NCBI GenBank assembly: GCA_000436915.1
Contig: HF994135.1
Location: forward strand, 1 to 17,875
Source of the DNA: Prevotella sp. CAG:1092
GTDB taxonomy: Bacteria; Bacteroidota; Bacteroidia; Bacteroidales; Bacteroidaceae
DNA: 17,875 nt
Direction: 5' to 3'
In this document: piece by piece, positions 7,706 through 15,700 of the stretch
Position numbering within the stretch: position 1 is the first letter of the stretch
Layout of the letters: the number at the start of each line of letters is the position of its first letter
Position numbers and translations under genes: made by a program
The notes under the pieces: model-generated
Databases searched by the model: none
The model's input: the letters and a program-made list of their open reading frames with translations, nothing else
Told to the model about the DNA's origin: nothing

Positions 7706-10700
7706 GAAGATATATAAGCCTGGCTGAATAGGCGATTTCACCCTCTGACCAGAGATATTGTAGATGGCATCATCTTTTGTCTCTATGGTGTATATAGGGT
7801 GGCTCATGCCTGTGGTAGGGTCGGAGATAACGAAGCAGATGCCTCGTTTGCCTAATGCCAAGTCTTCTTGGTTGCTCTTGCTAACCATATCTTCTGGTAG
7901 CCATGCACGGTAGGCTGCAAGGGTGGCTCCTGTATATTTGTATAAACCAAGTCCCCATGTCTTATAGGCAAGTACATAGCAGTTGATATTAGTAGAACTG
8001 ATAGCTGCATCTGTAGGGTTGCCAGTAAGGATGGTTGACTTGTCGCAAGTACGTGATGTAGACTTGAAGTAATGGTCGCCAACAGCGCCATAAACAATAT
8101 ATCCCTTCAAACTGTCGATAATCTCTACCGGTGTGAGCGTCATAATGAAGTCTTCCACCTTGTCGCTCTCTGTTTGCTTGCCATGAGCTGTCGCAGCATA
8201 TACATTTACTTCTTCAGGCACCTTGGCATTGAAAGGCAGACAGATTGTTGTCCAACCATAGTCTACGCCTTCTTCCTTGTAGTCGCCAACCTTCTTTATT
8301 TCAAGCTTATATGGATCTTGCAATATATATCTAATAGCCTTGGTTGCTGCTCCAAGTCCGCCACGTTGATTGGCTGCACGCACACTATAATAGCCTGAGC
8401 CATAGTCTGCAAGGTTGATGATGGCGTCGGTGGTGTTATCGATGTATTCCCATTTATTTGTTGCTTCGTTGAGTTTGAAGACTACATAGCAGAGAGCCGT
8501 TGTATGTTTATTCCATTGAAGAATATCATCATCAAGCACTATGTCATCGTTCCATACTTCATGGTTCTCATCATAGTCGGCTTTAGCTCCCGAAGCAGCA
8601 TCTATCTGCATACATAGTTCGTTTGGCTCAAATCCGTCGGTTCCACCAACAACGTTTCTTAGAGTATATCCAGAAGCTTGTTCATCGCTGAGAATAACGT
8701 CGTCAGAGCCTACTGCTGGCACACAAGCTGCAAGCGAGCGTGTAACAAGCGATAGCATGTTGTCGGCACCATCAATACTCTTATATTCGTGGAAACGGAG
8801 CATAAGATTTGAATCCATGCTTCGACCCCATCCATAGGATTGTGGTTGGGTATACATCTTGGTGTTCAAATATGTACATGCTGGCGAATTATTCCAGGCA
8901 CGTGCCAATGTCCAATCCTTATCCGTGAATCTTATCATATTGTCTGACTCAGGTTTAATAGAACACTCGTTAAATACATATCCCCATTCTTGATCAACCT
9001 CTGTCCTTGGTGCTGCGATATTGTTGCCCTTACGGTCGCGGAGTATAAGGTTACACTTTTCAAACCAGATGTTTCCGTTACCACAGATGTAGTCTACCAC
9101 TCCATAGAAGTCACAATTCTCGAAATATCCACGATAGTCAGGACTTGCATTATTAGAATAGTATGTATCTTGATAGCTCTTTAAAGCCACGTTCTTCATA
9201 ATGCTTCTGTTGCCACGATCGTAGAATACGTCAGCACGTCCGGCACCAGAACTTGAACTCTGTCCTGCCATTGTACCCCAATAGTCGAACTCGTTTTCGA
9301 GGGTGAGGTCTTCTGCATAGAAGTCAGTTTTGTTCTTTTCTACATACAATGTTGCCGTATAGCTGATACCCTCTACGATAGGGTGGTTTCTTATTATCGT
9401 GTTGTCTTTGCTCTGTCCGATGATAGAGATGTTTGGCTTTCTGATATGTGTCTGACCATTATTCTTTCCGTTCATATCAGGGCGCTTTGTACCCGTTTCA
9501 TCTACAGGTCCTTCACCTACAAAGCTGATAGTGCCATTACCAGTCAATTTATATTCGCCATCAGGCACAAAGATATAGTATCTATGTCCATTGGTTTTGT
9601 TGTTATTGTATGGTTTACCTTCAGCTTCGCCATTGGCAGCCTTTATTGCCTCGTCGATATTGCCATCTTTGCCTACCACAAAGTCGAATTTGTGGTGATG
9701 GTAGTATTCGTCATCATCCATGATGTGGAGCTTTATGGTGATAGGCTCTTGGCATGTCTTAGTGTAGATGTCGGTAAACGTCTTTGATTCTGGAGTAATA
9801 TTGAACGTCACTGTGCCACCCTGAGGAGCATCCCAGTATTTGAAAACAAGCTCGTTGTCTGATTTTGCAGTACATGTGACGTTGTTTTCTGTGCTTGTAA
9901 TAGTCGCATCATTCATTGTGCGACTAAACTTAATCTTTATAGCACCATTCTGTGGAGCATCAAAGATTTCGTTCGAGGTCTGTGTATAATCTACTCCATT
10001 GATATTAATCTTCTCAACCTTAGGGTCGTTTCCTTCTTCTGGTGTGTTAAACTCGAATACTATAGGATAAGTCTCGGTGATAACATCGCTGGCGGTATGA
10101 ACAGTAGCCACACACTCCTTGGTCTCGATAGTTGCTTTTGTAGCTACCACCTTTCCACCATTAGTGGCAGTACCGCTAACATCAGGAATCTGCTCGTTTA
10201 GCTCCCATGGCGATACGTGGAAGGTTACGTGCTTATTCTTGGCTATCTGATCTTTTATCTCTGCTGCATTATAGGTGGTGCCACCACAAGTCAGCGATTC
10301 TATAGTAGGCTTGGTTGCAACATCCTGTGGCTTATAGGTTATGCTGAAAGATCTACTATAGATACCATCTATAAACTCTATCTTCTCGTATGCTGATTTA
10401 CCAGAGCATTCAGCTTTTACTTGTCGCTTATCTGTTGCGTCGGTATATACTATATTATCAGCAATCTTTATCTTCTCGAAATCGCTTGATGCTACCCATG
10501 TTACTACACAGTTTGGCGTAGAAGGAAACTCTATAACAGAATTGCGGTTAATCTGAATTCTCTCGGTTCTTGTAGAGTCGGTATTATTAAACTTACCGCC
10601 ATTTGTAGCGTCAAGTTCTACCTTTATGTCGATGCTCTCACCCTTAGAATTCTTGAGCTGAGTGACGAGAATACCTTTTGTCTTTTCGTAGTTGATAGTA

Positions 10701-13700
10701 GGTGCACTATCGTTCTTGTTTAGATACCATGTAGCTGTAGCCTCTGCGGCAAGGTCGTAGAAGTTGAAAGCATTGGCATTGAATACAGGGAACAGACGGC
10801 GGTCTTTACCCTCGGCAGTATATTTTGTGCCGATAGTAAAGATATTATTATTCTCGTCTACCCAATGGTCGAGGGTATTTCCCTCATAGTAAAGGGTCTT
10901 GTTTGTTGGTATTGTAAACCTATCGCCTTTCTCCACCCATGTTGCCTCCGGAGAAGTACCTTCTGCCTGATTTCCGGCATTGTAGGTGATGTAATAGGTA
11001 TTCTTCATCTCCTTGAAGCAGATTTGAAGACGGCGGTGGGTGGTGATGTCGAATTCCAATTCATATTGGGTACGGATATTGTCGGATGAAAGATAGCATT
11101 CTTTTCCCGACTGATCTTTTCCCGACTCTGCTTTTCTGAGAACGAAGACAGAAGAACTGGCAGTACCCCAGGAACCATCTGGATTCTGCGCAACAGGCGT
11201 CGTGGTGGAAACATCATCAAATCCTACCATGTTTACCGTACCGTCATCATTCATCTTCAATACGGCAACCGGTTCTCCGTTTTTATCCAGTTTGTCTGGG
11301 TCAAGAATCTTATCCAGTTCATATCCTTTCTTTCTGTTGAACGTCATCTTGACGCGTTCACCCTTATGGAATGCCACACCGCCATCTTCCAGTTCTCTAT
11401 ATTCGTGGCCTTCATCCGTTGTCACCGGTTTGATGTCTTTCTTGTTGATGATACCACGTAACTCATCATTGGTTTCTGTATGAAGATTAACCCAGTTGGC
11501 TGCAAGTGTACTGAGTTCCAGCCATTGGTAGTAGGAGTAGTCATCGCCAATCTTGATGGCAGGTCGGAGGGATGGATTCTTTGTAGTATGTGTATAGACA
11601 TACATATACGATTTTGCTCCGTTTTCTTCTTCTTCCAAAGAAGGCAATCCCGCTTTCTTTCGTTCGCTGTTGGTGCGTTCTCTGTCGAGCGTAGGAACAG
11701 AATCATCTATTGTTGTAGTAGTAATCTTGGAATACGACATGAGGGAAATCTTGGTACCTGTACCAGACGGAAACCAGAGGGTTGTACCCGGTCCGAAGGC
11801 GCACCAGTTGTCAAACTGTCCGTTTCTGATATATCCCTTTTTGCCAGTGTCGCACCAGAGGGCAACATCTCTCCAGTGTGGCTTATCCTGTCCACCTTCG
11901 CGTACCTCCACCCATACTTTTGTGGTCCAGAACACCTGTTGCTCCTTTCCGATATTCACGGTTTGAGCGCATACCTTTCTGGTTTCTTTCGCTGTAGGAT
12001 CATAATATTCCTTCACTTTTCTGGCGAAGTCATATCGGATAACAGGGTTGTTGGTACGGTTTTCCTGAGTGGCATTGTTCTTTTCGAATACTGGAACCAG
12101 ATTGATGGTTTCTCCTTCTTTACTGAAAGACAAAGAATAGGTATTACCGAGTTCGTATTTGGTTGTGCCGTTTTCTAGTGTCCAGTATTTGAGGGTATAA
12201 TATTGCTCAACAGCATTTCCTTTATCATCAATGCTCTTGAAGAGGGTATAGTTGGTAGGGATGGTAAAGGAGCGGACGTTATTGATGGAATTTGGCGTTA
12301 TGCTTATTGCATTCTTAAAATCCTTTTTCTGTCCTTCTCCATTAACCAGTAATCCTTCTGGAATTACAAAGTTAACGCTACCTGGGTGTCTCAGGGCAAA
12401 ATGTGCAGTGAGGGTTGTTTGGTTGGTTCCTACTGTGAATTCGTAAGAGATTCCATTATGTTGGGTTCCATTCTCTTCTTTCCAGTAATCAATCATGTAG
12501 TCTGTAATGGCTTCACCCGTAGCTTTCACTTGGGTTCCTGCTGTATACCAGCATTCTATCTGTGTAACTTCTCCCTTGTCATTATATTTCTCGTTATAGA
12601 AATTATCATATCTAGGGGATAGAGATACGGTTCCCCGGTTTGGGTCGGAAGGTTTCACTATAACCTGATAGAGCTGTTGGCGTTCGTAGATGACTTCAAT
12701 GTTATTGACATCCTTTACTGTATACTCGAAAGAAGTTGAGGTTGCCAGAAACTTGCCATCCTGCTTAAATCCCAGGAAGGTGTAGCAGGTGGATGGGGTG
12801 GTGGTGATAGTCACTTTATCTCCTACCTCGTAACTTGTTCCCGTATTACCTTCGGCAGTTTGCTTGGTTATTTGAACAGTACCTGCATTTTCAGGCTTTT
12901 CATTTGGATATGTATTCTTGTCTGCATTCGAAATGGTTTTCGTGATAACTACATTTGGTACATCGACAGGGATGTAGTTTTTTACCTGTAAGTTTTTCAC
13001 TACAGTTCCTGCTGGTATGTCGAGTGTTAGGGTAGTAGGTACACCACCCATATGGTCTATGGTAGTAGTTCCTGTGCTTGTGGTCATTTCAATGTGAGCA
13101 TTCTTTGCCACTTGTAGCAGAATAGTACCTTCGTTTTCGAATAACCAGCCATCATGATGATATTGACCTCCATTAATTTCAATCAGTTCATGGTCTTCCT
13201 GATAGAAGTTGTTTTTGGTAAGGTCGTAGGTATATTTGCTGCCATCTTTTGCTGTTTCTATAGGGGTAACTTTGGCGTACAGGTTTAGGTCCATATCAAC
13301 CGGTGTACCTTCTGCTACTTTTTCTGCAGAAGGGGCAGTTCTATTAAACCAGCCACGGAAAGCACTTCCTGATGGAACGTTTTGCTTGACTTGATTTGTA
13401 TATACTGTATTGTATTTCAGATTAGAATTAGCTGTTACACTTTCTGAACCCAAACTTGTTGTTCCATCTGTATCATAATAGGTTACGGTATAATCTACAT
13501 TGCCATAGATTTTGAGGTCTACGATGTATGCATTTTGGTCAAGTGTTAAGGTTTCAAACTTGATTTGGCAGTTTTTGCGGTTGACATTGAGTATGAGTGT
13601 TTCACCTTTGGCATGTGAAATGTACTTGTCATGAAGAACTACCCAATCACTATCTCCATCTCCCCTGACAGATACCTTGATACCACGTTCGCCTCCAGTA

Positions 13701-14089
13701 GCAGCCTGGGTAAGTACAATCTTTGTGATACTCTTTAATGGAGAGGTTACGGCACTCGGCTCGCTCTGACTGTAGTCTTTAGGATATTTGGCGGTTATCA
13801 TGTAACCGGTATAACCCAGGAATTTTGAATTCGTACCTGTCGGGTCTACACCCACACCATTCAGGGTGAAGGTGAGCTCTTCCTTGCTACCCTCTGTCTT
13901 TTTCTTTACTTCCGTATCGGTGGCAGTTTTATGGTTTATCTTTGTCCATTCCGTAAAATCGGTGGAGTATAGCAGCTGCTCGGAAGTTGTGGCATCCTGT
14001 GCCCATGCACCACATGCCCATACCGTCATGAAAAGTAGCATGATTGCATATAGCAACTCTTTTGTTATTATCTTATTCTTTATATTCAT
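7679..14089 (-). CDS. Giant secreted multidomain pectin methylesterase (CE8)
   Basis: This 2136-residue protein has a signal peptide (1-30, ending ACGAWA before Q31). The N-terminal part (about 35-200) looks like a beta-sandwich or adhesion module. It is followed by Listeria-Bacteroides/InlB-like beta repeats with the pattern Y-x-V-x-Y ... F-R-G-W (about 200-275, 1030-1110) and several further beta-rich modules that I do not recognise. The esterase domain spans about 1470-1790. It has the CE8 motifs YQDTYYS (Q1640, D1641), GVVDYICGNG (D1666) and WTLARAW (R1730, W1732), equivalent to QDT, DFIFG and LGRPW. All three catalytic residues are therefore present and it should remove methyl groups from pectin outside the cytoplasm. 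The position of the second oxyanion Gln reads GRADVFYD instead of GQAVAL. The C-terminus holds a GWTTICLPF module and a short sorting-like tail (AIYNISGQRV ... GLYIFGRTKAMVK). The length far exceeds the roughly 300-600 residues of common pectinesterases. It lies 32 bp after the RAYT gene. Confidence 0.85.
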   Translation of the reverse strand: MNIKNKIITKELLYAIMLLFMTVWACGAWAQDATTSEQLLYSTDFTEWTKINHKTATDTEVKKKTEGSKEELTFTLNGVGVDPTGTNSKFLGYTGYMITAKYPKDYSQSEPSAVTSPLKSITKIVLTQAATGGERGIKVSVRGDGDSDWVVLHDKYISHAKGETLILNVNRKNCQIKFETLTLDQNAYIVDLKIYGNVDYTVTYYDTDGTTSLGSESVTANSNLKYNTVYTNQVKQNVPSGSAFRGWFNRTAPSAEKVAEGTPVDMDLNLYAKVTPIETAKDGSKYTYDLTKNNFYQEDHELIEINGGQYHHDGWLFENEGTILLQVAKNAHIEMTTSTGTTTIDHMGGVPTTLTLDIPAGTVVKNLQVKNYIPVDVPNVVITKTISNADKNTYPNEKPENAGTVQITKQTAEGNTGTSYEVGDKVTITTTPSTCYTFLGFKQDGKFLATSTSFEYTVKDVNNIEVIYERQQLYQVIVKPSDPNRGTVSLSPRYDNFYNEKYNDKGEVTQIECWYTAGTQVKATGEAITDYMIDYWKEENGTQHNGISYEFTVGTNQTTLTAHFALRHPGSVNFVIPEGLLVNGEGQKKDFKNAISITPNSINNVRSFTIPTNYTLFKSIDDKGNAVEQYYTLKYWTLENGTTKYELGNTYSLSFSKEGETINLVPVFEKNNATQENRTNNPVIRYDFARKVKEYYDPTAKETRKVCAQTVNIGKEQQVFWTTKVWVEVREGGQDKPHWRDVALWCDTGKKGYIRNGQFDNWCAFGPGTTLWFPSGTGTKISLMSYSKITTTTIDDSVPTLDRERTNSERKKAGLPSLEEEENGAKSYMYVYTHTTKNPSLRPAIKIGDDYSYYQWLELSTLAANWVNLHTETNDELRGIINKKDIKPVTTDEGHEYRELEDGGVAFHKGERVKMTFNRKKGYELDKILDPDKLDKNGEPVAVLKMNDDGTVNMVGFDDVSTTTPVAQNPDGSWGTASSSVFVLRKAESGKDQSGKECYLSSDNIRTQYELEFDITTHRRLQICFKEMKNTYYITYNAGNQAEGTSPEATWVEKGDRFTIPTNKTLYYEGNTLDHWVDENNNIFTIGTKYTAEGKDRRLFPVFNANAFNFYDLAAEATATWYLNKNDSAPTINYEKTKGILVTQLKNSKGESIDIKVELDATNGGKFNNTDSTRTERIQINRNSVIEFPSTPNCVVTWVASSDFEKIKIADNIVYTDATDKRQVKAECSGKSAYEKIEFIDGIYSRSFSITYKPQDVATKPTIESLTCGGTTYNAAEIKDQIAKNKHVTFHVSPWELNEQIPDVSGTATNGGKVVATKATIETKECVATVHTASDVITETYPIVFEFNTPEEGNDPKVEKININGVDYTQTSNEIFDAPQNGAIKIKFSRTMNDATITSTENNVTCTAKSDNELVFKYWDAPQGGTVTFNITPESKTFTDIYTKTCQEPITIKLHIMDDDEYYHHHKFDFVVGKDGNIDEAIKAANGEAEGKPYNNNKTNGHRYYIFVPDGEYKLTGNGTISFVGEGPVDETGTKRPDMNGKNNGQTHIRKPNISIIGQSKDNTIIRNHPIVEGISYTATLYVEKNKTDFYAEDLTLENEFDYWGTMAGQSSSSGAGRADVFYDRGNRSIMKNVALKSYQDTYYSNNASPDYRGYFENCDFYGVVDYICGNGNIWFEKCNLILRDRKGNNIAAPRTEVDQEWGYVFNECSIKPESDNMIRFTDKDWTLARAWNNSPACTYLNTKMYTQPQSYGWGRSMDSNLMLRFHEYKSIDGADNMLSLVTRSLAACVPAVGSDDVILSDEQASGYTLRNVVGGTDGFEPNELCMQIDAASGAKADYDENHEVWNDDIVLDDDILQWNKHTTALCYVVFKLNEATNKWEYIDNTTDAIINLADYGSGYYSVRAANQRGGLGAATKAIRYILQDPYKLEIKKVGDYKEEGVDYGWTTICLPFNAKVPEEVNVYAATAHGKQTESDKVEDFIMTLTPVEIIDSLKGYIVYGAVGDHYFKSTSRTCDKSTILTGNPTDAAISSTNINCYVLAYKTWGLGLYKYTGATLAAYRAWLPEDMVSKSNQEDLALGKRGICFVISDPTTGMSHPIYTIETKDDAIYNISGQRVKSPIQPGLYIFGRTKAMVK

Positions 14090-14121
14090 ATATCGAGTGA
14101 TTTATCTTGTTGTTGTCTTTA

Positions 14122-15636
14122 TTATTTCCAAATACATAGTCCGCATTCATTCTCTATGCCTTCTTGGCAAAGTTCCTCAGCAACGAAGTTGAGGAGATGA
14201 AAGCGAGCATAGCTGGTGGTCATCGGTATCTCTTGCCCCATGCAGTCATAGAAAGTCTGGTGGGGTAGGTCGTGGACAGAGAGCACAAGCATTTGTCCTT
14301 GCGAACAATATATGCGACGTTCCTTCTCGGGGTGCCATTTGTCGCTAATAGGTATTTCCTCTTGCTGTATGTTTATCACGAAGCCTCCGTTTTGGAGTAC
14401 CGACCACATTATGTCGGCTTCACCTGGCGATATACCAGGAGTGACAATTACTACACCATCGGCTGCAGCATTGAGTATAGCTTGCTTTTCTTCTCTGAAG
14501 TCTTGCGTCAGATGGTATGGCTCATGCGTAACAGGATGATTGCGGTGGCAGAACACCTGTAAGCGGTCGGGCTCTTTCAATAAGAGCATATTGCCATATC
14601 CGCTATATCTACGACCTTTTATGGTAAGCATCATTGTACGCTTCATGAAGTCGTGGCGCTCGGTTTCGAGTATTCCAAAGAATGGATTCTCTATGACGTA
14701 TCCGATACGGGTGTGTAGCTTTTGTTCCGTATGGCATATGCCGATGCAATATCCTGGTTGCCATAGCGATGGCTTCTCGGTAGATGCTTTTCTTGCTATG
14801 CTGGCTGCAGCAGAGTTCCATTGTATCTTGCCTTCAGCCTTTAGCATATGAAGCGAGCGAGAGGTTGCTCCCATAAAGGAGCGGATTATTGTGCCGATAG
14901 GTCTGTTCAGCTCGCCCCTTACAGCTATTATAAAGTGGATATGGTTGGGCATTATCGAGTAGCATACCAGCTCTATCTTTGGCTCTACTTGCGGCATACG
15001 CTCTAAGCTCTCCTTCACCTTTATTCCTAATGGGCTAAGCTCTATATGCGGAGCGCCAGGCTGAGATAGGGCTGGTAGCGGAAAGTGGGTGCGAGATTTG
15101 GCGGATGGCGTAGAAACGCCACCGCACGAGGATGGCTGCTTATAGCTGGTAGGGGCCTTATAGCTATCGGGGGCTTTATAGCTTGCTTGCATATAGCTGG
15201 TTGGGGCCTTATCGCTTGCTTGCATATAGCTGGTTGGGGCTTTATCGCTTGCTTGCATATCGCTTGCTTGGGCTTTATCGCTTGCTTGCTCCTTGTGGCC
15301 TGTCGTTTCTACGACAGGCTTAAGCACAAAAGGCATAGCCCCCGTGCCCAGCAGCGCATGGCGGTAGTAATAAGCATCGGCGCTCGCAGCCTTTACCTCT
15401 TCTGGGTGCTCCTTCATCCAGCCGTATATGGCTGCGCTGCTACCAGCAAGGGTGCCAAGAAGCTTTTGGCTACCATTTATATTGAGCGTTATCATATATG
15501 TACCAGGCTTACGGCTATCTTTCCACAGAGGCCAGCGTGTCATGCGGTGCTCTGTGGCATAGCGCCAGCCTACGCCATCTATATAGATTAGGCGTTTGCC
15601 GTTTTTAGTGGTTGAATATGATGGTTGCTCAGCCAT
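14122..15636 (-). CDS. REP-associated tyrosine transposase (RAYT) with C-terminal SLOG-like domain
   Basis: This is 504 residues from the ATG at 15636; a TTG at 15666 would add ten. The Y1/IS200-like catalytic core shows the first strand RKPGTYMITLNING, then ELSPLGIKVKESLERMP. The HUH motif follows in CYSIMPNHIHFII (His232, His234), then IGTIIRSFMGATSR, LWQPGYCIGICHTEQ and RIGYVIENP. This is the order seen in RAYTs; the nucleophilic Tyr is likely in the latter segments but I cannot assign it. The core is split after the first strand by about 125 residues, including a repetitive QASDKA/PTSYM linker (about 115-165) encoded by a minisatellite bracketed by two REP-like hairpins. After residue 380, DFREEKQAILNAAADGVVIV and TPGISPGEADIM, then CSQGQMLVLS, resemble a DprA/SLOG-type nucleotide-binding Rossmann fold. 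RAYTs normally act on dispersed REP palindromes rather than mobilising themselves. The reading frame is intact. Confidence 0.82.
   Translation of the reverse strand: MAEQPSYSTTKNGKRLIYIDGVGWRYATEHRMTRWPLWKDSRKPGTYMITLNINGSQKLLGTLAGSSAAIYGWMKEHPEEVKAASADAYYYRHALLGTGAMPFVLKPVVETTGHKEQASDKAQASDMQASDKAPTSYMQASDKAPTSYMQASYKAPDSYKAPTSYKQPSSCGGVSTPSAKSRTHFPLPALSQPGAPHIELSPLGIKVKESLERMPQVEPKIELVCYSIMPNHIHFIIAVRGELNRPIGTIIRSFMGATSRSLHMLKAEGKIQWNSAAASIARKASTEKPSLWQPGYCIGICHTEQKLHTRIGYVIENPFFGILETERHDFMKRTMMLTIKGRRYSGYGNMLLLKEPDRLQVFCHRNHPVTHEPYHLTQDFREEKQAILNAAADGVVIVTPGISPGEADIMWSVLQNGGFVINIQQEEIPISDKWHPEKERRIYCSQGQMLVLSVHDLPHQTFYDCMGQEIPMTTSYARFHLLNFVAEELCQEGIENECGLCIWK
15101..15135 (+). repeat. REP-like hairpin element, copy A (inside RAYT gene)
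   Basis: The stem GCGG-(bulged A)-TGGCGT (15101-15111) pairs with ACGCCACCGC (15116-15125), giving 10 bp with loop AGAA. It is followed immediately by ACGAGGATGG (15126-15135). The apex is GTAGAAAC, and ACGAGGA begins exactly 10 nt after the post-loop AC starts. Read in the RAYT frame on the minus strand it encodes PSSCGGVSTPSA. The tail points right, toward the minisatellite and the inverted copy D. Confidence 0.75.
15141..15293 (-). repeat. Coding minisatellite in the RAYT gene (18/15-bp units)
   Basis: Nine head-to-tail units begin at 15141, 15159, 15177, 15192, 15210, 15225, 15243, 15258 and 15276. Six are 18 bp and three are 15 bp, alternating in part as a 33-bp higher-order unit. Each begins TATAGC or TATCGC. 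All lengths are multiples of three, so the frame is kept. The protein product is a string of QASDKA, PTSYM and PDSYKA blocks. Copy numbers probably vary between strains. Confidence 0.85.
15290..15319 (-). repeat. REP-like hairpin element, copy D (inside RAYT gene, inverted)
   Basis: On the minus strand, GCCTGTCGT (15311-15319) and ACGACAGGC (15298-15306) form a perfect 9-bp stem around loop AGAA. ACAAGGA (15290-15296) follows, 10 nt after the post-loop AC starts, as in the other copies. It is opposite in orientation to copy A, and the two tails face each other across the minisatellite, as in a REPIN. In the RAYT frame it encodes KPVVETTGHKEQ. Confidence 0.7.
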
Positions 15637-15649
15637 AAGTATTCTTTTA

Positions 15650-15682
15650 GATATTTGTTTTATCAAAATATCTGTGATATTT
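15650..15682. repeat. Alternative hairpins upstream of the RAYT start codon
   Basis: Three 7-nt arms, GATATTT (15650-15656), AAATATC (15666-15672) and GATATTT (15676-15682), lie in the 64-bp gap before the RAYT ATG. The middle arm can pair with either neighbour, giving a 9-nt or a 3-nt loop, so the two hairpins exclude each other. This could be a leader structure, a transcript end for the upstream gene without a good U tract, or the foot of an insertion. Confidence 0.5.
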
Positions 15683-15700
15683 AACGCAGAAATTTATCTC

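Noticed and set aside
10515..10529. GGCGTAGAA in the pectinesterase gene as a fifth REP-like copy
   Set aside because: The right arm and the ACRAGGA foot are missing and no hairpin forms; it is a chance match.
11102..11131. CTTTTCCCGACT repeated twice in the pectinesterase gene as a mobile repeat
   Set aside because: This is only a two-copy 15-bp duplication encoding SGKDQSGKE, without hairpin or foot motif; simple slippage explains it.
11480..12178. 232-codon plus-strand open frame opposite the pectinesterase gene
   Set aside because: It is antisense to a confident long gene, has no recognisable domain, and similar antisense frames occur along the whole gene.
7679..14089. Composition shift suggesting that the pectinesterase is a chimera of two ancestries
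   Set aside because: Spot checks of G+C and glycine codons in the two halves showed no consistent difference; a full codon-usage calculation would be needed.
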